From: Bdellovibrionales bacterium
GTDB lineage: Bacteria > Bdellovibrionota > Bdellovibrionia > Bdellovibrionales > UBA1609
Assembly (NCBI GenBank): GCA_023299885.1
Contig: JALZUS010000020.1
Coordinates: forward strand, 1 to 46,440
Direction of reading: 5' to 3'
DNA: 46,440 nucleotides
Below, in pieces: positions 14,759 to 23,207 of the stretch; position 1 is the first letter of the stretch, and the number at the start of each line of letters is the position of its first letter. The position numbers were made by a program, and so were the translations under genes. Below the pieces are notes generated by a model, which was not told the DNA's origin, searched no databases, and saw only the letters and a list, made by a program, of their open reading frames with translations.

Positions 14759-16387
14759 CTAATAGAGAGCTTTATGTGCAATAGGCATTCTACGACCCAT
14801 ACCAAAGGCATGGCTTGTCACCTTAAGCACTGGTGGTGCCTGCCACCTTTTGAATTCGCTCCTCATTAAAGCTTTTAAGGTCCACTTTTCAATCTCACCC
14901 CTTGGGGCTTTAGATTCTGTGACTAACTTAGAAACTGCATTATCTAATTTATCGTACTCAGGAAGGCTATCCTCATCTTTTTGATTAGGCCTTAATTCAG
15001 CAGACGGAGCTCTTGTAATAATTTTTTCTGGTATGCACCCAGGCTTAATCTCATTATAATAGTGAGCTAATTCATAAACTTCTCGCTTTAATAAATCACC
15101 CATCGGAGATAACCCACCACACTGGTCACCGTACAAAGTACTATAACCACAAGCGAACTCACTTTTATTACTTGTGTTTAAAAGCATACTGTTATGCTTA
15201 TTAGAAAAAGCCATTAAATAAAGGCCACGCATGCGGGCCTGAATATTTTCATGCATTAACCCAAAGTCTGACTCCCCAAAACTTTTATCTAAAACACCAA
15301 TAACAGACTCATAAGGTTTTAAAATTTCTGCCGATAAAAATTGAATCCCTAAATTATGTGCAAGCTCTTTTGCCGCATTAAAACTTAAATCAGAAGAGTA
15401 AGGTCCCGGCATAGCTATAGCTGTTACGTTTTCAGGCCCCAAAGCTTCTGCCGCCAAAAAGGCAACAACAGCAGAATCTATACCGCCACTTAAACCAAAA
15501 TGAACTTTTTTAAGACCTGTTTTACCTAAGTAATCTTTAACTCCCAAAACTAAGGCGTCAAACAATTGCTGACTTGGCTTATTTTCTTTTGTGATTTTAT
15601 TTTTTCTTTCCAGACAATTAAAAATGTAAAGCTCTTCTTTAAATGCTGCCGCTCTCGCAACCACCTTACCTTTAGAAAAAATCATACTCTGGCCATCAAA
15701 AATAATTTCATCATGAGCACCAACAACATTAGTGTAAAGAACTGGCACCTTAAAATAATCTGATGTTTTTTTAATAACCGACTCTCGGCGCTTTAACTTA
15801 TTTCTTGTGTATGGAGAGGCGCTAAGGTTAATTACAAAATCAGGCTTTTCAGCCTTTAAAGCTTTTAATGGATTTGTCGAATAAGGAGTCCTGTCACCGC
15901 TATGACCCTCAGACCAAGCCCATATGTCTTCACATATAGTCACTAAAAACTTTTTACCCTTAAGTTTAAAAAAGTTTTTTTCCATAGAGCCTGGCTCTAT
16001 ATGCCGGCCCTCATCAAAAATATCATAAGTCGGCAATAAGGTTTTGTTAAAAAGTTTAGATTTTGATCCACCCTTAACCAAGACAGCCGAATTATAATAT
16101 TTTTTACCAAATTTTTTACTGTTTTCAGTAATGGCTCCATATAAAACAGTTAACCCTTTTGGGATCTTTTTTTCTATACGGGCAATATATTTAATTTGCT
16201 CTTTAACTATTGAATCACGCTCTAAAAGGTCTCCTGGATAATACCCAAACAAGGCACATTCAGGAAAGATGACAAGCTCACAACCTTTTTTATGAGCCTC
16301 TAAAGATTCATTAATAATTTTTTGCGCATTCTCTTTAAATGCACCAAGAGTTGAGTTGATTTGAGCCATTGCAATTTTCATAGTCAA
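14759..16387 (-). CDS. nadE: Glutamine-dependent NAD+ synthetase
   Basis: NadE makes NAD+ from nicotinate adenine dinucleotide, using ammonia from glutamine. The 542-residue product has an N-terminal carbon-nitrogen hydrolase (glutaminase) domain with E43, K115 and C152 (in VTICEDIW) as the catalytic triad. The C-terminal synthetase domain has the ATP-binding SGGIDS loop (300-305). Its start is TTG at 16387, chosen because AGAGAGG lies seven bases upstream; the ATG two codons later has no site at good spacing. It lies inside the Tad gene run but has no known role in pili. A nadD-rsfS fusion acting one step earlier is at 39561. Confidence 0.96.
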   Translation of the reverse strand: MTMKIAMAQINSTLGAFKENAQKIINESLEAHKKGCELVIFPECALFGYYPGDLLERDSIVKEQIKYIARIEKKIPKGLTVLYGAITENSKKFGKKYYNSAVLVKGGSKSKLFNKTLLPTYDIFDEGRHIEPGSMEKNFFKLKGKKFLVTICEDIWAWSEGHSGDRTPYSTNPLKALKAEKPDFVINLSASPYTRNKLKRRESVIKKTSDYFKVPVLYTNVVGAHDEIIFDGQSMIFSKGKVVARAAAFKEELYIFNCLERKNKITKENKPSQQLFDALVLGVKDYLGKTGLKKVHFGLSGGIDSAVVAFLAAEALGPENVTAIAMPGPYSSDLSFNAAKELAHNLGIQFLSAEILKPYESVIGVLDKSFGESDFGLMHENIQARMRGLYLMAFSNKHNSMLLNTSNKSEFACGYSTLYGDQCGGLSPMGDLLKREVYELAHYYNEIKPGCIPEKIITRAPSAELRPNQKDEDSLPEYDKLDNAVSKLVTESKAPRGEIEKWTLKALMRSEFKRWQAPPVLKVTSHAFGMGRRMPIAHKALY

Positions 16388-16432
16388 TTATTAGCCTCTC
16401 TAGCTTATAAATGGCAACTAAATAGCAAAGAA

Positions 16433-16819
16433 TCAATTTAAAGTTGTTGAGCCTTCAACCAATGTCATTTTATTTCCAACCTTTGATCCGGCAGGTATCC
16501 AAAATAATCCTTCAGGGTCACCATGGCGCCAACGGTATTTGCCATTATCTCCAGGCAAATCTACAACCCATAATCCTCGCGGGTCTCCGCCTAATTTTTT
16601 AACCTTAAGGTGCCATTCCCTAATAAGCCCATTCGCTTTCTCTTCGCGAGTATTAATCTTATCTTCTTGGTTTTTTGGCATAAGTTCTAATTGTGAAAGA
16701 ATGGGCTCCACCTGACTTACATACTTAGATGTAATCGAGCGTAATAAAGGCGCAATAAAACTAGCCTCAGCAGCCGCAAACTTTTTATTGGTTCGCTGTA
16801 TTTCAATAATTTCGCTCAT
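16433..16819 (-). CDS. DUF2203-like protein
   Basis: The ATG at 16819 has AGAGGGGG upstream; an in-frame start 13 codons earlier lacks such support. The 128-residue product begins with a helical part (KKFAAAEASFIAPLLRSI) and ends with LIREWHLKVKKLGG, GLWVVDLPGDNGKYRWRHGDPEGLFW. This matches the pattern of DUF2203 proteins (helical start, LGG, D-P, W/C-W-x-GE-P close), though the call rests on memory. Function is unknown. The 244-base gap upstream (16820-17063) holds no feature beyond a small CATGTGGAAAAACATG hairpin. Confidence 0.65.
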   Translation of the reverse strand: MSEIIEIQRTNKKFAAAEASFIAPLLRSITSKYVSQVEPILSQLELMPKNQEDKINTREEKANGLIREWHLKVKKLGGDPRGLWVVDLPGDNGKYRWRHGDPEGLFWIPAGSKVGNKMTLVEGSTTLN

Positions 16820-17063
16820 TAAAATTCCCCCTCTAATGGCTCGGTAAGAATCGTGCACAAAAGCTCACAAAACAATATAAAAATCTATTTTTGGTGGCTT
16901 CTGAAAACTCTTCTCGCAGCCTGCTTTAACCTCTGTCATTTTTTATGTAAAAACTTCGCGTAATATCGGAGCCAAAATGATACCCATACTGTAGAAACTA
17001 CCTAAAGTTCATGTGGAAAAACATGTAAATACGCCAAAAGCTAATGCAGAAAAGGGTTACAGG

Positions 17064-17924
17064 CTATTCGCTATCTTTTGATATCTGTAAGGCTTGGCTA
17101 CCAAAGAAGACTACAATTGCGACAATAATACCTAAAATAATAAGCATCCTTAATAGCCTACCAAAACTAAAGCCACCGCCATCATTGGCTTCTACACTCG
17201 CAGCTTTCCGCTCACGCACTTTCATCTTCTTAGTGCGGCCCTCTTCATCTTGAGAACTTTTTGTTTTTACAGTTACATTTGTACGCTCAGCACCACGCTT
17301 TTGCTGGCTATCATCATCTATTGAGTATTTACTACTTACAGCAATTCGATCCGGACGACCTGCAGCAGCCCTATCTCTTTTATTAAGAGCCCAAGCCGGT
17401 ATGCCCTCACTCTCGTCTACTTTTATTTTTTCTTCTTTAGCTTTTTTCTTAGCGCCAACTTTTCCAGAAGACCCACCATTATTATTAATGCTACTAGAGC
17501 TTATTCTTGTCCTTGAGCCATTGCCACTATTTCTGGATGTGTCCGCTGAGTCAGATGCAGCCCTTGAAGACTCTGACGAACCAGCACTTCCACCAGGCTC
17601 ATCACTAGAGCCAGATAACCCACTACTAGTAGATCCACCGCCACCTACAGGCGGCCTCCCTGATGCAAAATCAAACTCTTGATAAGCGCCATTGCATTCA
17701 CCGGCTGTATTGGCTCCACCTAAAGAGGGTAATTCACCCACTTCTATTAAGCATAAAAAATAATCTCCAAAATAACTAAAGCCCCATTCACGAACATTAT
17801 TATTAAGACCCCAAACAAGCCTTGCCATAGACACAACAATCAAAAGAACAAGAACCGTTTCTAGCACGGCTTGACCTGAGTTTGACCTAAGGTTGGGTTT
17901 AGAATTTTTATGATTATTGCTCAT
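17064..17924 (-). CDS. Pseudopilin-like protein with Ser/Gly-rich linker and C-terminal membrane helix
   Basis: The 286-residue product starts at ATG 17924, with AGG seven bases upstream; a TTG seven codons earlier has no ribosome-binding site. The N-terminus is a class III prepilin signal (SNSG-QAVLE, Glu at +5, then the helix TVLVLLIVVSMARLVWGL). Then come a short domain with two cysteines, a low-complexity Ser/Gly/Asn stretch of roughly 90 residues, a highly charged Lys/Glu/Arg region, and a second membrane helix near the C-terminus (LLRMLIILGIIVAIVVFFGSQAL). A pilin-like start combined with a C-terminal anchor is unusual. It is divergent from flp and is the first gene of the minus-strand Tad run. 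Confidence 0.78.
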   Translation of the reverse strand: MSNNHKNSKPNLRSNSGQAVLETVLVLLIVVSMARLVWGLNNNVREWGFSYFGDYFLCLIEVGELPSLGGANTAGECNGAYQEFDFASGRPPVGGGGSTSSGLSGSSDEPGGSAGSSESSRAASDSADTSRNSGNGSRTRISSSSINNNGGSSGKVGAKKKAKEEKIKVDESEGIPAWALNKRDRAAAGRPDRIAVSSKYSIDDDSQQKRGAERTNVTVKTKSSQDEEGRTKKMKVRERKAASVEANDGGGFSFGRLLRMLIILGIIVAIVVFFGSQALQISKDSE

Positions 17925-18082
17925 CAATAGCCTATCGGCAGACAAGGTAATGTACTAAAATGAGACTGCGATGTACTTGTCTCAAAATAAGACGAAATAA
18001 AATTTAATTTTTTTATAAATCTTACCGATTTAATTTATGTAAACTTAAAAAACGTCCGAAATAGAGACAAAGGGGAATACAT

Positions 18083-18262
18083 ATGAAGAATACATTAAAA
18101 AGACTATGGAATGACGAGTCTGCACAGGGTGCTACTGAGTACATCTTAATTTTAGTTGCTGTTGTTGCAGTTGCTATTTTATTTAGAAGCCGTATCCAAG
18201 GCTTTGTTGAAGGTAAACTTGGAGAAATCGAAGGTGGCCTAGGAAGCATCACAGTCCAGTAA
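18083..18262 (+). CDS. flp: Flp-family type IVb major pilin
   Basis: The 59-residue product is a textbook Flp pilin. It has a short basic leader, a cleavage site after A14 (ESA-QGATEY, Glu at +5 and Tyr at +6), then a hydrophobic helix (ILILVAVVAVAILF) and a short tail. AGGGGA lies about eight bases before the ATG. It is the subunit of the pilus whose machinery is encoded on both sides. The 158-base divergent upstream region (17925-18082) is very AT-rich and must hold promoters both ways, but no box pair is good enough to name. Confidence 0.95.
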   Translation: MKNTLKRLWNDESAQGATEYILILVAVVAVAILFRSRIQGFVEGKLGEIEGGLGSITVQ

Positions 18263-18265
18263 TCG

Positions 18266-18469
18266 ATGACTACTGAAAGCGTAATTTTAACTTTAATTGC
18301 CGTCATGTTGATGGCAATTTTTTTAGGTCCAAATGGTGTTAATAGCACTTTTGACCAAGCAACACCTCGCTTAGCCGCGCGCATTGAGCGCAATATTGCT
18401 ACTGGCTACAGGTTTACAAATGCTAAAGACGCAGCGAGAATTCCTCAATGGCAGGCACCGGCTCAATAA
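18266..18469 (+). CDS. Small membrane protein following flp
   Basis: The 67-residue product starts three bases after the flp stop codon. It has one N-terminal hydrophobic segment (SVILTLIAVMLMAIFLG) and a polar tail. It lacks a cleavable leader, but its start (M-TTES) looks like a mature pilin N-terminus. It may be a minor pilin or an assembly factor; function is inferred only from its place directly behind flp. Confidence 0.7.
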   Translation: MTTESVILTLIAVMLMAIFLGPNGVNSTFDQATPRLAARIERNIATGYRFTNAKDAARIPQWQAPAQ

Positions 18470-18573
18470 GGGCTCAACCATAGTCTTGCTAGACTCTTTG
18501 TTTAAACCTGTCTTTCTTGATCGCCTCTTATCTGGCCTACCTTTTTAGGTTTATTGTTCGGTAAAATAAAACT

Positions 18574-19086
18574 ATGTCATTACTTAATCCTATTTATCTT
18601 TTTCCCACGCTCATACTCGCTATTGGAGTTATTGATGATGTGGCTCGAAGAAAAGTAAACAATAAACTCAATGCCGTTTTACTTTTGCTTTCTATTGTTT
18701 TTGTTGTTGTTTATTTTGGAGCAAGCGGGCTAAAGATGTCGTTATTAGCAGCTTTATCCGCTTTTGCACTCACCTTACCTTTATTTGTCGTGCGGGCTTT
18801 AGGCGGCGGAGATGTTAAACTATTTATTGTTTTTGCATTTGCAACACTAAGCCCTACAGCTGTGTTTTGGACCCTACTTTTTAGTTTTGTATGCGGAGCT
18901 ATTTTAGGGTTATTTCGAGTCATTTTCCAAGGCAACTTCATGCAGCTTCTTCATAACTTATTCGCCATTATTACGTTCAACAAAGCTGAAAACATTAAAT
19001 ACCATAAAATCCCATACACGGTGGCTCTCCTTATGGGATGGCTTACTTATATTACCTTTATGACATCTAAAGGTGGCGTTCTTTAG
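18574..19086 (+). CDS. cpaA: Prepilin peptidase TadV/CpaA (A24 aspartic protease)
   Basis: The 170-residue membrane protein has the two catalytic aspartate motifs of A24 peptidases: one in GVIDDVARRKVNN near residues 18-30 and the GGGDVK motif near residues 72-77. It removes the leader of Flp and of the TadE-like pseudopilins. Five or six hydrophobic segments span the chain. It ends directly before the next pseudopilin gene (no gap), which indicates an operon. Confidence 0.93.
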   Translation: MSLLNPIYLFPTLILAIGVIDDVARRKVNNKLNAVLLLLSIVFVVVYFGASGLKMSLLAALSAFALTLPLFVVRALGGGDVKLFIVFAFATLSPTAVFWTLLFSFVCGAILGLFRVIFQGNFMQLLHNLFAIITFNKAENIKYHKIPYTVALLMGWLTYITFMTSKGGVL

Positions 19087-19344
19087 ATGAGGCCTAATAA
19101 TAAAAAAAATAATAAAGGTCAGGTTACTGTTGAAGCCGTATTGATGGTTATAGTTGTGCTTGCTGTTGTTACACTTGTCGGAGATTTTTTTAAATCTAAC
19201 GAAGTGTTTAAAAAAATTGTGCATGCTCCATGGCAGAGCATGAGTGGAATGCTTCAAAATGGAACCTGGGGCCCACCCAGCGAAACTAACTTTGCTCACC
19301 CAAACAGAGGCGATCAAAATAGAACCAACGAAGGTGATCAATAA
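19087..19344 (+). CDS. Small pseudopilin
   Basis: The 85-residue product has a class III prepilin signal: basic Asn/Lys leader, KG-QVTVE with Glu at +5, then the hydrophobic helix AVLMVIVVLAVVTLVG and a polar tail ending in Asn/Gln/Gly. It abuts cpaA and overlaps the next gene by one base (TAATG). It is probably a minor component of the Flp pilus. Confidence 0.8.
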   Translation: MRPNNKKNNKGQVTVEAVLMVIVVLAVVTLVGDFFKSNEVFKKIVHAPWQSMSGMLQNGTWGPPSETNFAHPNRGDQNRTNEGDQ

Positions 19345-20018
19345 TGAAAAAAATAAATAATGCCGGACAAATGACATTAGATTTTATTTTTGCTTTTGTT
19401 TTAGTTATGGGGCTTACAGGTATATTATTTTCATTAAGCCTAAGCCTAACAGTCGCTTCTGTAACCCAATATATTACTTATGCGTCTGGAAGAAGTTATT
19501 TCGCGTCACATATAACTTTTGGTCGACAGCAAGCGCAAGCCAGCCAAAAATTTGATGAACTTGAATCTAACCCTGCTTTTGCCACACTTTTTAATGGCGA
19601 CTGGTTTGAAGTTAATCGACTTCTACCTATTGTTACCGAAGATAATAACTCTGCTATTTTGCCCTACCAAGCCTTTTTCAGCAGAGCCCAAGAGTACGGT
19701 GAAAAAAATCTTGTAACCAATAGCGCAAGCGATGGAGAAGTTGTTAATAAATTTGCAGGTGTTGGCGCTGACTTAACAGCAAGAATGCTAGATTTTCAAA
19801 TTCCATTTTTTGGGTCAACAAACCCCGAAAGTCAGCAAAAAGGCGATGGCTTTAGAGCCTTTTTAGCTTCTTATATGCCTTACGAGCCCTCGCAATTGTC
19901 TTGCAGAAGATTTTTAAATAATAAATGGACGGCTATAAGAACACTTCATGATAGTTACGGAAATGCGCCCAATACTAATGCTGATAGCTATGCGCTAATC
20001 ACTGATAACGGCTGCTAA
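19344..20018 (+). CDS. Pseudopilin, TadE/TadF-like
   Basis: The 224-residue product has a prepilin-like start, NNAG-QMTLD, with Asp rather than Glu at +5, followed by the helix FIFAFVLVMGLTGILFSLSLSL. The rest is a soluble periplasmic domain with two cysteines near the C-terminus (one in QLSCRRFL and the last residue). It overlaps the preceding pseudopilin gene by one base. It is the last Tad gene on this strand and ends at a small hairpin (CGGCT-GCTA-AGCCG) over its own stop codon. Confidence 0.8.
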   Translation: MKKINNAGQMTLDFIFAFVLVMGLTGILFSLSLSLTVASVTQYITYASGRSYFASHITFGRQQAQASQKFDELESNPAFATLFNGDWFEVNRLLPIVTEDNNSAILPYQAFFSRAQEYGEKNLVTNSASDGEVVNKFAGVGADLTARMLDFQIPFFGSTNPESQQKGDGFRAFLASYMPYEPSQLSCRRFLNNKWTAIRTLHDSYGNAPNTNADSYALITDNGC

Positions 20019-20038
20019 GCCGCTAGTATTAAAAACTG

Positions 20039-20653
20039 CTATATATCAAACAAGTTAAATTGCTTAGGTTGCGGAATTATCTGCGGAAACTTCATTTCGC
20101 CACGGCCAGATAAAGCTACTAGGTTTTCAATAGGAGGCAACATACTTGTATGACCCATTTTCTCTAGCAGTTTGATGAATAATTTCCCACAATAAATTGC
20201 ATCATCTTCTGCCCTATGAAATACGGCTGCTGGGATATTTAAATGTTGCACCAAGGTCCCCAACTTATAATTCGCCATCCCTGGTAAAACTTTTTTTGCC
20301 ATACCATAAGTATCTAAAATAAAACCAGATGGGGCTTGAGATTCATACTTTTCTATATCTGCTTTTAAAAACTGAGTATCAAAACTAGCATTGTGAGCCA
20401 CCATAGGAAGGTCACCACAAAAATGAGCCAAGGGCTCTAATAACTCAGAAACTTTTGGCTTACCCACTAACATATCATCAGTGATGCCGTTTACCTTAGA
20501 TGCTGCTGGCGGAATACTTGTTTGCGGATCCACTAAGGTAGAAAACTTTGACTCTACTTTGCCATTTACAAATTTAACGGCACCAATCTCTACAATTCTA
20601 TCAACCCCAGCCAAAAAGCCTGTTGTCTCTAAATCAAAAGCAATAAATTCCAT
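20039..20653 (-). CDS. DnaQ-type 3'-5' exonuclease
   Basis: The 204-residue product is a DEDDh exonuclease. D7 and E9 are in FDLETTG, HNASFDTQF provides the third acidic residue, and HRAEDDA provides the final His and Asp. It is close to the DNA polymerase III epsilon subunit or the PolC exonuclease domain. It has no GIY-YIG or BRCT domain. The stand-alone form may serve as epsilon proofreading subunit, but paralogues are common, so no gene symbol is given. It converges with the last pseudopilin gene and diverges from rseP. Confidence 0.88.
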   Translation of the reverse strand: MEFIAFDLETTGFLAGVDRIVEIGAVKFVNGKVESKFSTLVDPQTSIPPAASKVNGITDDMLVGKPKVSELLEPLAHFCGDLPMVAHNASFDTQFLKADIEKYESQAPSGFILDTYGMAKKVLPGMANYKLGTLVQHLNIPAAVFHRAEDDAIYCGKLFIKLLEKMGHTSMLPPIENLVALSGRGEMKFPQIIPQPKQFNLFDI

Positions 20654-20795
20654 AGATCCCCCAACCTAATAAATATGACTTCAGACCAGAAAGTGTTGCC
20701 CAATATTTGAGCTTAGTCAGCCTCTAGTCTTGTTTTATAATTAAATGACATAAAGCATAGAGGCAAGCTGGAATCTGCCGATATACTATATATCT

Positions 20796-22439
20796 ATGTT
20801 TGAGTTTTTGAATCAGGGTTTTACCTACTTTTTTTCGTTTTTTGTTCTTATTGGCCTACTTATTTTTGTCCACGAAGCTGGACATTTTTTAGTCGCTAAA
20901 TATTTTAAAGTCAGGGTTGAAACTTTCAGCCTAGGTTTTGGAAAAAAAATATTCCAATACAAAGGCAAAGAAACCACCTACTGCATTTCCATGATCCCAT
21001 TAGGTGGGTATGTAAAAATGTTTGGAGATATTCCGGGCAAAGAAATTGCCGAAGAAGATAAGAAACATGCCTTTTTAGAAAAGTCTGTAGGAGCGCGAAT
21101 AGCTATCGTTTTAGCTGGCCCCCTCATGAACCTTTTATTTGCTATCTTTTTATTTACAACAATAGCTTTTGTTGGAGAAAAAATGCCTCCTCCAACACTC
21201 GGCGATATTAAGACCTCTTCTGCCGCTGGCAAGGCAGGCTTTCAATCAGGATCTACCATTCAATCTATTAATGGGTCCCCTATCACTTCATGGATTGATG
21301 TCCATAAAATAATTAAAGAGTCTCCTAATAAAAATTTAAGCTTTAAAATTAAAGAGAGTCCAAGTGTTATTAACATTATAGCCTCAGAAAAAAGCAACCC
21401 TGATTTAGTAAGCACTGTAGATTCTATAGGAGCTATCGAAGGCCTAGACAATTACTCGGAGGCCCCGGTGGTTGGAGTTATTAATAGCAATAGCATAGCT
21501 GCAAAAGCTGGCTTTGGGTCTGTAGATTTAATAACTGCTGTTAATGGCAAAAAAATTAATTTTATGCGTGAGCTAAAAAGCGAGCTTAAATCATTAAAGC
21601 CAAACCAAACTATTCAACTAGAAGTAGAAAACTTTTTAGAGGAAAAACCTAAAACTAGAACTATTAGTCTCTCTCATACCTCTTATGCGCTGACTTCTCT
21701 TGGCTTTAGTAAGACCGAGCTCTTTTTATCTAATGTTAAGCCCGATAGCCCAGCTGATAAGGCTGGATTAAAAAAAGGGGATCAGATACTAGCTGTAGAA
21801 AATAAACCAATTACTGAGTGGGAAGAACTCCTCGCATCAGTAAAAGCTTATGATGAAACCATGCCTGCTCTTAATTTTACAGTGGCGCGTTTAGGCTCTG
21901 AAAATTTATCCTTAAATATTAAGCCCGAGATGACAAGCCTTGTCTCCTCTGATGGCGCCGACGACAAACGCTATACCATTGGCATAATGCCAGCGCTTGG
22001 CTACGCCATGGATGATTACATTGTCGTTAAAGCTGGATCTATGATGGCTTCATTTAAGCAAGGACTACAGCAGTCTAACTTATGGACTAAAAATGTGGCC
22101 ATGAGTTTTGTGCGAATGGTCCAAGGAAAAATTTCTTCTAAAAATGTAGGCGGGCTTATCAGCATAGGTAAGTTTGCAGGCCAATCTTATGAGGCCGGCA
22201 TTAGTGCCTTTATGAAGATGATGGCTATTTTATCTATCAACTTATTTATTTTAAACCTTCTGCCTATACCAATTTTAGATGGCGGACACCTTGTATTTTA
22301 TATTGCTGAAGCCATCAAAGGAGCTCCTGTAAAGGTTGAGAAAATGATGATGGCACAACAAGTGGGCCTAGTATTACTTTTATTTTTGATGGCCTTTGCT
22401 TTCTTTAACGATATTACGCAGTTGTTAAACGCATGGTAA
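20796..22439 (+). CDS. rseP: Site-2 protease RseP with three PDZ domains
   Basis: RseP cleaves anti-sigma factors and signal peptide remnants within the membrane. The 547-residue product has zinc ligands in VHEAGH (H26, E27, H30) and the second motif NLLPIPILDGG (487-497). E. coli RseP has 450 residues and two PDZ domains. Here three PDZ-like segments follow the first helices: about 134-205, 222-295 and 305-380, each with the A-x-K/D-AGF/L-x-G-D-x-I pattern. TATACT at 20782-20787 lies only eight bases before the ATG and a TATAAT at 20736-20741 further up; no Shine-Dalgarno sequence precedes the ATG. tsaB follows after 9 bp. Confidence 0.95.
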   Translation: MFEFLNQGFTYFFSFFVLIGLLIFVHEAGHFLVAKYFKVRVETFSLGFGKKIFQYKGKETTYCISMIPLGGYVKMFGDIPGKEIAEEDKKHAFLEKSVGARIAIVLAGPLMNLLFAIFLFTTIAFVGEKMPPPTLGDIKTSSAAGKAGFQSGSTIQSINGSPITSWIDVHKIIKESPNKNLSFKIKESPSVINIIASEKSNPDLVSTVDSIGAIEGLDNYSEAPVVGVINSNSIAAKAGFGSVDLITAVNGKKINFMRELKSELKSLKPNQTIQLEVENFLEEKPKTRTISLSHTSYALTSLGFSKTELFLSNVKPDSPADKAGLKKGDQILAVENKPITEWEELLASVKAYDETMPALNFTVARLGSENLSLNIKPEMTSLVSSDGADDKRYTIGIMPALGYAMDDYIVVKAGSMMASFKQGLQQSNLWTKNVAMSFVRMVQGKISSKNVGGLISIGKFAGQSYEAGISAFMKMMAILSINLFILNLLPIPILDGGHLVFYIAEAIKGAPVKVEKMMMAQQVGLVLLLFLMAFAFFNDITQLLNAW

Positions 22440-22448
22440 TAACTCTTT

Positions 22449-23162
22449 ATGCTTAAACTTGCCATAGAAACAACAACTAATTTTGGATCTTTAAGCCTTG
22501 TTGAAAATGATAAGATTATCGATACTGTAAGTTGGAGCAAAGCTAAATCTCATAGCCAAGTTATTACTAGTAATTTCCTAGAGCTACTCGCTCAAACAGA
22601 AAAAAACAAAGATGATTTGAAAGAACTTTTTATTGATATTGGCCCTGGCAGCTTTACTGGTAATAGAATTGGCCTTAATTTTTGCGCGGCCATAAGCTAT
22701 GGCCTTAGCATACCTATTCAAACAAAAAACAGCCTAGAAATACTTGCAGCTCAACTTATTAAAAATGAACCCAATAAAAATATAATCTGCATGCAAAATG
22801 CTTTTAACCAAAAAATTTACACTGCCACCTATAAAATTGAAAATAACCAACTCCAAGAAGTAACTGCCCCAATGGTCTGCTCCCCAACAAGCCTAGACAT
22901 ACAGTCTCATAGCTATGCTTTAGGCAATGGCTTTGACCTCTATAAAGCACTCATTCCCAAAAATAGTATGACATTTTTATCTAGCTTTAAGGGCTGTGAT
23001 CACCACCCTAAGTCTAAAGATTTAGCTCACCTATGCTTAAATCAAAGCTCAGGAAAAATAGCATGGAATCAGCTAGAACCCCTTTACTTAAAAGCCTCAG
23101 AAGCCGAAGAGAAACTTAAGAGGGGCGAACTAAAAAAGGCTCTTTCAGGGCAGTACTCTTAA
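22449..23162 (+). CDS. tsaB: tRNA threonylcarbamoyladenosine biosynthesis protein TsaB
   Basis: TsaB is the non-catalytic ASKHA partner of TsaD in making t6A37 on tRNAs that read ANN codons. The 237-residue product begins LAIETTTNFGSLSL and has the diagnostic DIGPGSFTGNRIGLNF block. No ribosome-binding site is obvious. It is in the same reading frame as the MinD-like ATPase that follows, separated by its TAA stop and 45 bases. Confidence 0.93.
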   Translation: MLKLAIETTTNFGSLSLVENDKIIDTVSWSKAKSHSQVITSNFLELLAQTEKNKDDLKELFIDIGPGSFTGNRIGLNFCAAISYGLSIPIQTKNSLEILAAQLIKNEPNKNIICMQNAFNQKIYTATYKIENNQLQEVTAPMVCSPTSLDIQSHSYALGNGFDLYKALIPKNSMTFLSSFKGCDHHPKSKDLAHLCLNQSSGKIAWNQLEPLYLKASEAEEKLKRGELKKALSGQYS

Positions 23163-23207
23163 TCATTACCGCCCTATACAAATGCTACTAGTATCAAGGG
23201 GCTTAGA

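Noticed and set aside
18022-18393. 123-codon minus-strand ORF opposite flp
   Set aside because: The plus strand carries the classic Flp pilin with a ribosome-binding site; the opposite ORF shows no protein-like pattern.
18958-19377. 139-codon minus-strand ORF
   Set aside because: It crosses antisense over cpaA and a pseudopilin gene, both well supported by motifs.
20752-20790. Possible FliA (sigma28) promoter before rseP, from TAAAG and GCCGATAT
   Set aside because: The spacing between the two elements is 22 bases against the usual 15 or so, so the match is likely chance.
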